Positions 44,286 to 53,278 of a stretch of DNA of 64,000 nt are shown one piece after another (within the stretch, counting starts at the first letter, position 1; every line of letters begins with the position of its first letter). Source of the DNA: Weissella muntiaci (lineage in GTDB: Bacteria; Bacillota; Bacilli; Lactobacillales; Lactobacillaceae); contig NZ_SDGZ01000014.1 in assembly GCF_008107635.1 (NCBI RefSeq), positions 124,001-188,000 on the forward strand. Direction: 5' to 3'. The notes beneath the pieces were generated by a model. That model saw only the letters and a list, made by a program, of their open reading frames with translations, was not told the DNA's origin and did no database searches. Both the position numbers and the translations under genes were made by a program.

Positions 44286-45311
44286 TTACCGTTCATCAAC
44301 ATAGTTCTCAAGCATATTCTCAATATCATTCTGATATTTAGTTGCTTCAGCTTCAGTTGGTACAGTCATTAATGGGTTTAGCAGGTATACGAAAATTGCG
44401 CGCATTGCTGTTTTACGATTCTCAGCTTCATCCCAAACAATTGAATAATCTGAGTCAATTACCTCATCCGTTACTTCTTCATTACGAGTTGCAGGCAAAC
44501 AATGCATGAATTTGGCATTCTTAGCAGCCTTAGCCATTAATTCGGCATTCACTTGATACTTTGGATAGAATACATGCATCCGTTCCTCTTCTGAAAGTTC
44601 CGCCTCGTATAGACCATACCAAACGTCGGTATAAACAAAGTCTGCATCCTTCATTGCCTCATCAGCATCTTCGGTGATCAAAACACTTCCACCAGAAAGT
44701 TCAGCATTTTTACGACCAATCTCAAGCGCTGCCTCAGGAATTTGGAAACCTTTTGGTCCAAATTGGACAAAGTCCATCCCCATCTTTGTTGCTATGAACA
44801 TTAATGAGACACACACTTGAGTTGCATCGCCTACAAAGACTACTTTTGCATCACTTAATTTCTTACCAGCTGGCAAGTGCTCCGTCATCGTGATAATGTC
44901 ACCCAATTCTTGCGTGGGGTGATTATAATCACTCATGAAATTAACCACGGGGACCTTGGCATACTTTGCTACATCGGCAACTGTCTTATGCCGTTCAACA
45001 CGGGCACCGACAATATCCAAGATCCGACCTAACACCTGTGAAGTATCTTCAATCGTCTCATGACCACCTAATTGAATCTGTCCTGGTGCAAGATATTGCG
45101 CATGGCCTCCCAATTCGGTCATTGCGGCCTCAGCCGATGTACGGGTTCTGGTTGACGACTGCTCAAAGACCATCCCTAAAGTCTTGTTCTTCAAAAGCTG
45201 TGGGTAATAACCGTGCTTTATTGAATCCTTTAACTTAATTGCTAAGTCAATTAGATATTGAATTTCGTCCTGAGTATAAGTATTCGTATCAACGTAATCA
45301 CGCTTGGTCAT
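44286..45311 (-). CDS. aguB: Putrescine carbamoyltransferase
   Basis: Splits N-carbamoylputrescine to putrescine and carbamoyl phosphate. 341 aa: [13 protein letters not shown] (carbamoyl-phosphate site), [23 protein letters not shown] and a C-terminal helix beyond the ornithine transcarbamylase core, which favours putrescine over ornithine. First gene of the agu operon; TTTAGGAGG precedes the ATG. No carbamate kinase gene follows, which is unusual. Confidence 0.94.
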   Translation of the reverse strand: MTKRDYVDTNTYTQDEIQYLIDLAIKLKDSIKHGYYPQLLKNKTLGMVFEQSSTRTRTSAEAAMTELGGHAQYLAPGQIQLGGHETIEDTSQVLGRILDIVGARVERHKTVADVAKYAKVPVVNFMSDYNHPTQELGDIITMTEHLPAGKKLSDAKVVFVGDATQVCVSLMFIATKMGMDFVQFGPKGFQIPEAALEIGRKNAELSGGSVLITEDADEAMKDADFVYTDVWYGLYEAELSEEERMHVFYPKYQVNAELMAKAAKNAKFMHCLPATRNEEVTDEVIDSDYSIVWDEAENRKTAMRAIFVYLLNPLMTVPTEAEATKYQNDIENMLENYVDER

Positions 45312-45367
45312 GATAAATTCCTCCTAAAGAATTATTACTTTTTCAGAATATATCAATCCACCATTAC

Positions 45368-45435
45368 TAGAAAGCGTTTTCAGACCCCTTGTCGACTCGT
45401 CAAAACAATTGAACGATGTTTCATTTTGTGAAACA
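45368..45435 (-). promoter_or_regulatory. agu promoter region: cre-like site and GTTTCA palindrome
   Basis: TAGAAAGCGTTTTCAG (45368-45383) matches the CcpA cre consensus at 14 of 16 positions. GTTTCATTTTGTGAAAC (about 45418-45434) is an inverted repeat suitable for an RpiR regulator. Both lie upstream of aguB. Binding is inferred. Confidence 0.55.
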
Positions 45436-45477
45436 AGTTACACTCTCCCCGGAACGGTTAAATCAGCATTAATGGTA

Positions 45478-45513
45478 CAAAAAAAAAGGAGCACCTCATT
45501 AAGAGGTCTCCTT
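45478..45513 (-). terminator. tyrS terminator
   Basis: Minus strand AAGGAGACCTC / GAGGTGCTCCTT with a long T run, about 14 bases after the tyrS stop. Confidence 0.88.
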
Positions 45514-45526
45514 GATCTAACATTAT

Positions 45527-46786
45527 TTATCTTACAACACCAACAGCCCACTTCTTCTTCCCACGTTTAACAATAACGTAAGCACCCTCGTACTTTGCTG
45601 CCGGGTTTACCATTGCTTCTACATCTGTGATTTGCTCACCATTAACCCGGATTGCTCCGCTAGTAACTGCTTCACGTGCCCGTGTCTTAGATGTTTCCAA
45701 TCCAGCCGCAACTACTAAGTCCAACAAACCTAGCTCAGCTCCATCCAAACCAAATGTTGGCACGTTCCCAGCCAGGATTGCTACTTCATCCTTAGTCAAA
45801 GTTGATACATCAGCATTACCGAATAATACTTTCGTCATCATCTCTGCCGTCTTCAACGCAGCTGCGCCATGCACAAATGTCGTCACTTCTTCTGCCAAAC
45901 GACGTTGTGCATTACGCTCAGCTGCATTCTCAGCAAGATCAACAACCAAATCATTGATCTCTGTTTGCGAAAGGAACGTGAAGTACTTCAACATCTTTTC
46001 AACATCACTATCAGCCGTATTCAACCAGAATTGATAGAATTCAAACGGGGTCGTTTTAGCTGGGTCCAGCCAAACAGCTCCGCCCTCAGTTTTACCAAAC
46101 TTAGTTCCGTCAGCCTTCAACAACAATGGTACCGTCAAACCAAAGGCTGGTGCCTCTGATCCCTCTAATTTATGGATCAAATCAATTCCACCAGTAATGT
46201 TTCCCCACTGGTCAGAACCACCCACTTGCAGACGAACACTCTCACGCTTCCACAACTCATGGAAATCAATTGCTTGTAAGATTTGGTATGTAAATTCCGT
46301 GAAAGAGATTCCAGCTTCCAAACGTGAGGCAACCACATCCTTAGCTAACATCGTATTAATTGAAAATAGCTTTCCGTAGTCCCGTAGAACTTCCAACAAG
46401 CCCATTGACCCCAGCCAATCAAAATTATTAACAATTGAGAAACCATCTTCGCCAAATAGTTTTACCATTTGTGCTCGGATCTTTTCAACGTTTGCAGCTA
46501 CTTCGGTCTGCGAAAGCAACTTTCGCTCAGATTTCTTACCAGATGGATCACCAATTGAACCTGTTCCACCACCAACGACAATCACTGGCTTTTGTCCTGC
46601 TAATTGGAAACGCTTCAAGATCATAAAGGGAATCAAATGTCCGATATGCATTGAATCGCCAGTTGGATCAATCCCAACATAAACACCAATTTGTTCTTTA
46701 GTCATTTGCTCACGCAAACCATCTGCATCTGTTACTTGGTTGATCGCATCACGCCAAGTTAATTCTTTTAGAATATCTTCAGTCAT
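45527..46786 (-). CDS. tyrS: Tyrosyl-tRNA synthetase
   Basis: Charges tRNA-Tyr. 419 aa class I enzyme: HIGH motif DSMHIGHLIPF, tyrosine site QVGGSDQWGNITGG, KMSKS-type KFGKTEGG and a C-terminal S4 RNA-binding domain (about 355-419). Start at 46786 is set by GGAGG nine bases upstream; the longer reading to 46822 runs into the leader terminator. Controlled by the Tyr T-box at 46808-47015. Confidence 0.97.
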   Translation of the reverse strand: MTEDILKELTWRDAINQVTDADGLREQMTKEQIGVYVGIDPTGDSMHIGHLIPFMILKRFQLAGQKPVIVVGGGTGSIGDPSGKKSERKLLSQTEVAANVEKIRAQMVKLFGEDGFSIVNNFDWLGSMGLLEVLRDYGKLFSINTMLAKDVVASRLEAGISFTEFTYQILQAIDFHELWKRESVRLQVGGSDQWGNITGGIDLIHKLEGSEAPAFGLTVPLLLKADGTKFGKTEGGAVWLDPAKTTPFEFYQFWLNTADSDVEKMLKYFTFLSQTEINDLVVDLAENAAERNAQRRLAEEVTTFVHGAAALKTAEMMTKVLFGNADVSTLTKDEVAILAGNVPTFGLDGAELGLLDLVVAAGLETSKTRAREAVTSGAIRVNGEQITDVEAMVNPAAKYEGAYVIVKRGKKKWAVGVVR

Positions 46787-46807
46787 AGCTCTAATCCTCC
46801 ATAAAAT

Positions 46808-47015
46808 AAAAAGACACCCCAATCATTCCTGATTAGGGCGTCTGTTAAACGCGGTACCACCTAAATTGCAACGAATCGTTGCCACTCATTGATTTCTTAT
46901 CGCGAAATTCACGCATAGTGTTCATTATGGCTGTAATTCAGCTTTTGACCTTGGCTAGCTTTCAGCAACCGCTAACTCTCTATTGACCAATCAAAAACCT
47001 ACTAAACCACAACTA
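46808..47015 (-). promoter_or_regulatory. T-box riboswitch of tyrS (TAC)
   Basis: T-box sequence GGTGGTACCGCG (46850-46861), terminator stem AGACGCCCTAATCA/TGATTGGGGTGTCT with TTTTT (46808-46843), and specifier GAAT-TAC-A (codon 46933-46935). Fits the downstream gene. Confidence 0.92.
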
Positions 47016-47077
47016 TGTTTATTACTTTTTAGTTTACCATAGCTTTACAAGTTTGAAAGCCTTTTTTGAAAGAAGCA

Positions 47078-47992
47078 TTATTTGCCGTCACTGAGCTTTT
47101 TCACCAAAGACTTTGGCTCTTCCTTACGCGAATCACGAAATAGGTTATACGCTGTCAACAAAGCAATCCCTACGATGAAATATGACAAGATAGTCATATT
47201 CACAAAGGTCACTAATTTAGCAGCAATGATTACCCCAACAGTCCCACCGATAATCATCGCAGGCAATCCACGCCATTCGACTCGACCAGTTCTAACAAAG
47301 TTCACTGCCGAAGTCATCATAATCATGGCCGCATCCATCATCATAACGGGAAAGGCGACCAGTGGATTAACACCCATCAATGAGAAGAAGATCAGTTCCG
47401 GTGTGTAATTCCCCAACCCAATTGTCATCAAGATACCTAGGCCAAAATTCACAAAAATGCCTAGCAGCAACCACCACCCATGAAGCCCATGGACAGCTAA
47501 TGACTCACCCTGACCAGGGTTAGTGACCAACTTGATCAGCATAAAGACGGCCGCCAATGCCAACGCAATCGCTAACCATCGTTGCATCTTACGAACTGGC
47601 CAATTCGCCGTGATCCGCGTCCCTAAGGCTGCACCAGTCATCGCCGCTAATGTCATCGGTATTAACGTTGTTAATTCAATTTTAACTGCTGTCAAGAATA
47701 ACAACGCCTCAACGAATACTGGAATCGCATGTGCCGCATTCATCGTTCCAGGTAATTTACGATCATCATCTAAAAAATGTGTCACCTTAAATAAAGCAGT
47801 CGTGGTAGCAAAAGACCCAATTCCCAATGTATCACCAAAATCCGTTACTAGACCAATTAAGAATCCCGGGACGAAACGATTTGTTGCATTCACTTTTGCT
47901 TTGCGCAATTCATGGAAGTATAAAGCTGCCATGCTAATAATCGCAATCACCAAGATTATTTGTAAACCATTCAAAACTAATCGTTCCGTCAT
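47078..47992 (-). CDS. TSUP (TauE/SafE) family permease
   Basis: 304-aa membrane protein with eight to nine helices; FLIGLVTDFGDTLGIGSFATTTALFKV is the first family repeat and LGNYTPELIFFSLMGVNPLVAFPVMMMDAA the second. Putative exporter or importer of organosulfur or carboxylate anions. Apparently monocistronic. Confidence 0.85.
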   Translation of the reverse strand: MTERLVLNGLQIILVIAIISMAALYFHELRKAKVNATNRFVPGFLIGLVTDFGDTLGIGSFATTTALFKVTHFLDDDRKLPGTMNAAHAIPVFVEALLFLTAVKIELTTLIPMTLAAMTGAALGTRITANWPVRKMQRWLAIALALAAVFMLIKLVTNPGQGESLAVHGLHGWWLLLGIFVNFGLGILMTIGLGNYTPELIFFSLMGVNPLVAFPVMMMDAAMIMMTSAVNFVRTGRVEWRGLPAMIIGGTVGVIIAAKLVTFVNMTILSYFIVGIALLTAYNLFRDSRKEEPKSLVKKLSDGK

Positions 47993-48104
47993 CTATCCGT
48001 CCTCGCTCTATTTCACTCGATTAGTAAGTTTACCAAAAACCGCTTCCTTCTGCCACAACTAATCAACAATCATCATAAAAACGTTAACCAAATAGTTGAA
48101 CATA

Positions 48105-48137
48105 TAAAAAACGCAACCTCTTGAAAAGCGGTTGCGT
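48105..48137 (-). terminator. Terminator of the PAP2 gene
   Basis: ACGCAACC / GGTTGCGT stem (48111-48137) with six Ts on the minus strand, 16 bases after the stop. Confidence 0.88.
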
Positions 48138-48153
48138 ATATCAATTTATAAGC

Positions 48154-48801
48154 CTAATTTCTACGAAGATAGTTTACATACGTTGGATAGGTTAATGCCA
48201 ACACAGTTATACCAATCAGTAATCCACCAATCGTGTCACTAGGATAATGGACCCCAATTAATACTCTTGAAAACATTGTTAATCCGATTAATCCAACTGC
48301 CAAAATACCAGAAATCACTTTCGCTGACTGAGAACGAACCGTTTGAACGATAATCAGGAATAACGTCCCAAATAGAATTGTTGCAAACACTGAATGTCCA
48401 CTGGCAAAACTCATTCCCGATTCATGCGCAAAGGCAGGTAATCGATAAGTCTCCGGTCTTACACGACCAATCAAAACCTTCAAAACTGTGTTCCCACCAA
48501 CTGCTATAACAATGTTAAATGCCAGCCAGATTGCAGCCACTCGCTGTTTGAAAACAAAATATAAAGCAACGATTATGATCAGACCGACTACAGCCCCACC
48601 AGCATCCCCCAACAAAGTTGCAATCAAGGATGCAAGTGCAACCAGCCAACTTACTCCCTGCAAATCTCCTGCGAATTTCTGAACCGCTAAATCTAATACT
48701 GGTATTGGTCCGTGCATATATTTCATTTTAACAATTAGCGCTACGATCAAAAATAAGATCAAAGAGATAACGCCAACTGTATAAGACAACTTCTTGTTCA
48801 T
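48154..48801 (-). CDS. PAP2-family membrane phosphatase
   Basis: 215-aa membrane phosphatase: KVLIGRVRP (108-116), SFASGHS (131-137) and SRVLIGVHYPSD (178-189), with six hydrophobic helices. A lipid phosphatase such as undecaprenyl-pyrophosphate or phosphatidylglycerophosphate phosphatase is likely. The start at 48801 is chosen because the extension to 49002 would be translated from the structured RNA upstream. Second PAP2 of the window. Confidence 0.88.
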   Translation of the reverse strand: MNKKLSYTVGVISLILFLIVALIVKMKYMHGPIPVLDLAVQKFAGDLQGVSWLVALASLIATLLGDAGGAVVGLIIIVALYFVFKQRVAAIWLAFNIVIAVGGNTVLKVLIGRVRPETYRLPAFAHESGMSFASGHSVFATILFGTLFLIIVQTVRSQSAKVISGILAVGLIGLTMFSRVLIGVHYPSDTIGGLLIGITVLALTYPTYVNYLRRN

Positions 48802-48894
48802 TCTCAAGCCCCGTTTTTCCATTCTAATTTGTTTTAATTCTAAAGGTCTACTAGGCCCTTTGCATGAATTTTTGCTGAAAATAATCCATAAACA

Positions 48895-49191
48895 TAAAAA
48901 AAGACCCATCTCACTAAATGAGTGTAGGTCTCTAGCGTTGATGTACTCCACCAAGTGCACAATCAACATTTCACCATAAACATTAGTTAGGCACCACCCC
49001 AACTAATATCTCCCGCACATCAAGGCCATCCAATCCTTGATGTGACATGTTAGGGGCTTCTACCTCCCTAACATTTTCCTCCAAGCAAATTAAACAAAGT
49101 TAATTTGCGATCGCTGGACAGCAGGGCATCGCACCCTCCAAATTGGCAGTCCTGAGACACCACTCCCTGACTAACTGCATCCCCAGCAATC
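48895..49191 (-). ncRNA. Unassigned structured RNA, about 297 nt
   Basis: Own promoter (extended -10 TGG-TACAAT, complement at 49198-49203) and own terminator (AGACC...GGGTCT, seven Ts, 48896-48930). Between them at least five hairpins: GTTGAT/ATCAAC (48937-48967), ATTAGTT/AACTAAT (48982-49007), CACATCAAGG/CCTTGATGTG (49016-49044), ATGTTAGGG/CCCTAACAT (49047-49074), GCAAATTAA/TTAATTTGC (49085-49108), then a GC-richer 5' domain (GCTGG/CCAGC). I could not match it to RNase P, tmRNA, 6S, SRP RNA or riboswitches I know. No coding frame with a ribosome-binding site. Confidence 0.65.
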
Positions 49192-49210
49192 TAGAGTATT
49201 GTACCACAAA

Positions 49211-49891
49211 TCACTTAGTCATAACCTTAACCTGCATTGCCGAATCAAGGTTATACTCACCAGCAAAATTAGCTTCTATCCGCCCTAGCAAAGGCGTATC
49301 CACGATTTCTGGCAACTGTTCGGGTGCTACACCCGTGACCGCTAATGCTTGCCGATCCCATCGTCCAGTTGCCTGATTGTAAAACCCAGTCCATGTTGCT
49401 AATGATCGTTCAATGACTGATTTTGCCAATAACTGCTCAGCAAAATATGTACTTAAATCTTCATATTTCACAGTCCGCGCATAAGCACGCTCTTGATCAT
49501 TCTTATACTGCAATGTCAGCACCAGCGGTGTCTGAGCATCAAAGTCAATCCCGTCCTTGCGCTCCAACTGACCACCAATTCCGTTCATTCGTAGTGCTTC
49601 CAGATATTTCATTGCTGAACCATCACCATTCAGTACCCCCGCAATCGGTAATCCCGGTTGTTCGATTGCCAGCCATCGTTTGAACAGCTTAAACTCTGCT
49701 AACGTTAAATGGTCCTGTTTGGTGATCAATGTATTGTTCACCATCACAAGCTCCTCAATCAAGCGAGCAAAGATTTCAGTGATATTATTGGTTACTAAAT
49801 TTACGTCCCAAGTCTTAACGACCTCTTGTTCGGTTGTTAATCTTGCCGTATAAGCAGTCTCTGTAACATCAAATTGAAGTCGATAATCCAT
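49211..49891 (-). CDS. FGGY-kinase-like protein, N-terminal half only, key motifs lost
   Basis: 226-aa protein resembling the N-terminal domain of gluconokinases/xylulokinases: MDYRLQFDVTETAYTARL replaces the usual GIDxGTTS phosphate loop, and ATWTGFYNQATGRWDRQALAVTGV...LPEIVDTP corresponds to the ATGMFDxxxxxWDxxAL..AGI segment. The C-terminal ATPase half is missing. Intact frame with GAGGAG before the ATG. Probably a decayed or repurposed gluconate kinase, fitting the two gnd genes nearby. Not an active kinase. Confidence 0.6.
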   Translation of the reverse strand: MDYRLQFDVTETAYTARLTTEQEVVKTWDVNLVTNNITEIFARLIEELVMVNNTLITKQDHLTLAEFKLFKRWLAIEQPGLPIAGVLNGDGSAMKYLEALRMNGIGGQLERKDGIDFDAQTPLVLTLQYKNDQERAYARTVKYEDLSTYFAEQLLAKSVIERSLATWTGFYNQATGRWDRQALAVTGVAPEQLPEIVDTPLLGRIEANFAGEYNLDSAMQVKVMTK

Positions 49892-50004
49892 GACTTACTC
49901 CTCACTCATTATTCTGTGTTCTATTTTAGCACAGGGCTTGTTGAATTAATGTCACAAAACAGGATTATTAATGATTTCTATAATCAGCTTTGTTAACCCA
50001 ATAA

Positions 50005-50085
50005 AAAACGAGCATTCAAGTCAAACACCAATTACTAAGCGACAAATCGCTTAAATCACCAGCACTATAAAATGATACTCGTTAT
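50005..50085 (-). terminator. Possible extended terminator structure
   Basis: Outer arms ACGAGTAT / ATGCTCGT with T run and an inner AAGCGA/TCGCTT hairpin on the minus strand. The middle is unpaired, so this is weak. Confidence 0.35.
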
Positions 50086-50092
50086 ATTTCAA

Positions 50093-51040
50093 TTAAAACT
50101 TTAAAACGACTTTACCACGTACCGACTGTTGTTCAACAATCGTATGCCCCTTTTGTAAGTTCGTTAAATTAAATGGTAGTACCTCAGCAATCGCAACTTT
50201 GTAATCATCACTTGCTAGGCGTTCCATCAATTGGGTCAAAACTGTCGTTGTCGATTGCATTACATAATAGTCGCCACTAATATGCTTTGCATCACGAGCT
50301 GCTTTAACCTCATCACTAAGTGGCACTGTTGAGACAATCCGACCACCGTCTTTAAGTACCTTAATTGAGCCGAGCGCGTTTTTACCCCCGATGATCTCAA
50401 CGACTGTATCAACAGAACTTTCTTCAATAACATCCGCAAAATTACTTTTTGTAAAATCAATCGCAACAATGTCTGCATTTAGTTCATGAATATAGTCAAT
50501 ATCCGTTGGCAATGCCGTTGTATAGATTTTGCTTGCTCCACGGTACAACGCAGTCTGTAAGGCAGCATAACCAACAGCACCTGCTCCACCATGGATTAGA
50601 ATCGACTCACCCGCTTGCAAATTAAGTGCATCAACGACCGCCTGATAACCAGTTTGACCACCCAAAGCTAGCGCTGCCGCAGCTTCAAAAGTTACCTTGG
50701 CTGGTAAATGTCCCACCATCTTGGCTGGTACAACAGCATATTCTGCATAAGCCCCAGCATGCGGAACGGCAACTACTCGCTCACCAATTTCAAAATCTGT
50801 TACTTGCTCACCAAGTGCCTCAACCACACCAGTAACAGTTGATCCACCGATCATTGCCTTCTTAGCTGGAACACCAAAGGCCCCCGCACGGAACTTAGTA
50901 TCATAAGGATCCATTGCAACCGCTGCTTGCTTGATTAGCACTTCGTCAGCTGCTGGAACCGGCTTGGTCACTTCCGTTTCATAATAGACATCAACATCAC
51001 CAAAACTATCTTGCGCAATCGCCTTCATCATAACCATCAT
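50093..51040 (-). CDS. Zinc-independent quinone oxidoreductase / NADP-dependent alcohol dehydrogenase
   Basis: 315-aa MDR-family reductase: AAVAMDPYDTKFRAGAFG, then ILIHGGAGAVGYAALQTALYRGA (NADPH site). No zinc-binding cysteines, so a quinone or enone reductase. First codon chosen at 51040 (AAGG six bases before). TAAGTAATAAGTA half-sites in its promoter resemble the HxlR operator at 55609. Confidence 0.85.
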   Translation of the reverse strand: MMVMMKAIAQDSFGDVDVYYETEVTKPVPAADEVLIKQAAVAMDPYDTKFRAGAFGVPAKKAMIGGSTVTGVVEALGEQVTDFEIGERVVAVPHAGAYAEYAVVPAKMVGHLPAKVTFEAAAALALGGQTGYQAVVDALNLQAGESILIHGGAGAVGYAALQTALYRGASKIYTTALPTDIDYIHELNADIVAIDFTKSNFADVIEESSVDTVVEIIGGKNALGSIKVLKDGGRIVSTVPLSDEVKAARDAKHISGDYYVMQSTTTVLTQLMERLASDDYKVAIAEVLPFNLTNLQKGHTIVEQQSVRGKVVLKF

Positions 51041-51073
51041 CAAATACCTTCTCGTTTTCTTTTGACTAACTTT

Positions 51074-51092
51074 TTATAAGTAATAAGTATAA
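51074..51092. promoter_or_regulatory. TAAGTA half-sites before the quinone reductase gene
   Basis: TTATAAGTAATAAGTATAA shows two direct TAAGTA half-sites like those in the HxlR palindrome TTACTTATTATAAGTAA at 55609. DUF24/HxlR regulators often control quinone reductases, so co-regulation is a plausible inference. Confidence 0.35.
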
Positions 51093-51197
51093 CGCTACTT
51101 CGGTAAATTACAAGGCAACTTTAACATATTTCTTTTAACTAGCTCAATTAAATAGACTGGTCGCCTTAACTAAGTATAAATATAATGCTCAAGTAAC

Positions 51198-51236
51198 AAA
51201 AAACCTCGTAAAGCTGATTAAAGCCTTACGAGGTTT
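51198..51236 (-). terminator. Terminator of gndA
   Basis: AAACCTCGTAA / TTACGAGGTTT stem followed by TTTTT on the minus strand. Confidence 0.8.
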
Positions 51237-51299
51237 CAAAATTCAATTAAAACTGTAACAACACTCTTTCACAATGTAAGTTACACTCTAATATCTTGA

Positions 51300-52205
51300 T
51301 TACTTCTTGTCCATTGCGTGACCACCGAAGCCATTACGCAATGCTGAAACAACCTTACCAGTGAAAGTATCAGCTTGCAATGAACGGTTACGCATCATCA
51401 ATGACATAGCGATAACAGGAGCTGGTACTTGCAAGTCCAAGGCTTGCTCAACAGTCCACTTACCTTCACCAGTTGCAACTACGCGACCAGTGATGTCATC
51501 CAACTTAGGGTCCTTTGAGAATTGGTCTTCGGCCAATTCCATCAACCATGAGCGAACAACTGAACCGTTGTTCCATAGGTGAGCGACCTTTTCGAAGTCG
51601 TAATCAAATTCAGAAGCTTCCAAGATTTCGAAACCTTCACCGATAGCTTGCATCATACCGTATTCGATACCATTGTGAACCATCTTCAAGTAGTGACCTG
51701 ATCCCAAACGACCAGTGTATAGGTATCCACCTTCTTGGGCGATTGAAGCAAACAATGGCTCGATTACCTTCCAAGCTTCAGCGTCATCTCCACCGATCAT
51801 GAAGTTTCCACCGTTACGGGCACCAGACCATCCACCTGAAGTACCAGCATCAAAGAACTTGATGCCAGCGGCAGTAGTGCGCTTGTTTTGCTCAAGGTTG
51901 TCCTTGAAGTTTGAGTTTCCACCATCAATGATCATGTCGCCTTGATCCATCTTTGAAATCAAAGTATCGATTGTTGAGTTAGTTGGTGCACCGGCTGGAA
52001 CCATAACCCAAACAACCTTTGGTGATGGTAATTGTGACAACATGTCATCAATATCTGATGCAGTTGAAACCTTATCTGAATACTCGCCAGCTTCCTTAAC
52101 AAAATCTTTGTTCAAATCGAAAGCAACAACTTCGTGTCCGTTGTCAGCAGCATTCTTTACTAAGTTTAGACCCATCTTACCAAGGCCGATCATTGCAAAC
52201 TTCAT
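51300..52205 (-). CDS. 6-phosphogluconate dehydrogenase, short NAD-type
   Basis: 301-aa decarboxylating 6-phosphogluconate dehydrogenase of the short YqeC/GndA type: MIGLGKMGLNLVKNAADNGHEV cofactor loop, DGGNSNFKDN, FDAGTSGGWSGARNGG substrate loop and catalytic Lys in [14 protein letters not shown]. Yields ribulose 5-phosphate, CO2 and NAD(P)H in the phosphoketolase route. Divergent from the RpiR gene at 52389, which may regulate it. Confidence 0.94.
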   Translation of the reverse strand: MKFAMIGLGKMGLNLVKNAADNGHEVVAFDLNKDFVKEAGEYSDKVSTASDIDDMLSQLPSPKVVWVMVPAGAPTNSTIDTLISKMDQGDMIIDGGNSNFKDNLEQNKRTTAAGIKFFDAGTSGGWSGARNGGNFMIGGDDAEAWKVIEPLFASIAQEGGYLYTGRLGSGHYLKMVHNGIEYGMMQAIGEGFEILEASEFDYDFEKVAHLWNNGSVVRSWLMELAEDQFSKDPKLDDITGRVVATGEGKWTVEQALDLQVPAPVIAMSLMMRNRSLQADTFTGKVVSALRNGFGGHAMDKK

Positions 52206-52388
52206 GAGTTATACCTCTTCTTTAATTTTTCATTTTTTAAGACATGCATAAGTATAATGCAAATCTTTTTCATTTGCAAGTCTTAATATTGTAAAATATT
52301 TACATCGTGAAATTACTACCAATAATTTTGATAATCAGTGATAATTATAGTTAGAAGTAAGTACGTTAATTATAAGGAGTATGTGAAG

Positions 52389-53231
52389 ATGTCTCAATCT
52401 GGATTTAATCGAATCCGTTCTATGCGAGAACAACTAAGTGGGTCAGATGACAAAATTGCCGCTTACATATTGGATCATCCAACTGAGGCGCGCGGTCATA
52501 CCATTCAAGAAATGGCAGATGCAATCGGCCTTTCGACTGCTACAGTGTCGCGTTTTGTAAAGCGAATCGGCTATGCTTCTTTTCGTGAATTCTCGTTAAG
52601 TCTTGTTGTTTCTAACACCAGCGAAGTCACTTTCTTCGGTGAAATTAATAAAGACGATGACACAACAGCCATTATTAAAAAGGTCTTTAGCGGTGCTCAA
52701 AATGCCCTAACAGCGACCGAAGCACTTTTAAAGGCAAGCGACTTTGAATTAGCAACCAAATGGTTAATCAATTCTCGTAAAGTTGCATTATTCGGTATCG
52801 GTGGCTCGGCACTTGTCGCCTACAACGGTTACCATAAGTTGCTTAGGACTCCCCTCTCCGTCGAGCAGCACCCGGACTATGATGTTCAACTAATGCAAGC
52901 CGTTCGCATGACTAGTGCTGATGTTGCAATCGTGATCTCACATTCAGGTCGAAATCATGATACATTAACGATTGCCCGTCAGCTAAAGAACAATGGGGTG
53001 AAGATAATCGCCATCACAGCCTACCTTCACTCAGAGCTAGCTAAAACAGCCGACGTTGTACTTTCATCGGCTGCTGAGGAAGTTAATATTCGTAGTGAGT
53101 CTATGTCTTCATTGATTGCACAAATGACGATTATGGATAGTCTATTTACATTAGTCGGCGTTCAAATGGGCGAGATGACACAAACAGTTGTTGATGATAT
53201 GCGTGTTGCAATCGAACGAACCCGTGAATAA
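52389..53231 (+). CDS. RpiR-family regulator between the gnd genes
   Basis: 280-aa regulator: HTH (TIQEMADAIGLSTATVSRFVKRIGYASFREF) and SIS domain with FGIGGSALVAYNGYHKLLR and ISHSGRNHDTLTIARQLKNNG, both complete, so a sugar phosphate such as 6-phosphogluconate is a fair ligand guess. Start at 52389 has AAGGAG nine bases upstream. Flanked by the two 6-phosphogluconate dehydrogenase genes. Confidence 0.9.
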   Translation: MSQSGFNRIRSMREQLSGSDDKIAAYILDHPTEARGHTIQEMADAIGLSTATVSRFVKRIGYASFREFSLSLVVSNTSEVTFFGEINKDDDTTAIIKKVFSGAQNALTATEALLKASDFELATKWLINSRKVALFGIGGSALVAYNGYHKLLRTPLSVEQHPDYDVQLMQAVRMTSADVAIVISHSGRNHDTLTIARQLKNNGVKIIAITAYLHSELAKTADVVLSSAAEEVNIRSESMSSLIAQMTIMDSLFTLVGVQMGEMTQTVVDDMRVAIERTRE

Positions 53232-53273
53232 TAAAAAGACGTTGCTAAATAATTTTAGCAACGTCTTTTTATT
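53232..53273. terminator. Bidirectional terminator between rpiR and gnd
   Basis: AATAAAAAGACGTTGCTAAA / TTTAGCAACGTCTTTTTATT palindrome. Confidence 0.95.
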
Positions 53274-53278
53274 ATCTA

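Noticed and set aside
45527-47015. tyrS of a tyrosine decarboxylation (tyramine) cluster
   Set aside because: Lactic acid bacteria can link tyrS, tdc and nhaC, but there is no decarboxylase or tyrosine/tyramine antiporter here; tyrS has an ordinary T-box.
48154-49002. Longer reading of the PAP2 gene starting at 49002
   Set aside because: The N-terminal extension is the structured RNA region and its terminator; no ribosome-binding site. The 48801 start is used instead.
48895-49191. RNase P RNA, tmRNA or 6S RNA
   Set aside because: The conserved RNase P (GAGGAAAGUCC, ACAGAA), tmRNA tRNA-like ends and the 6S central bubble are not seen.
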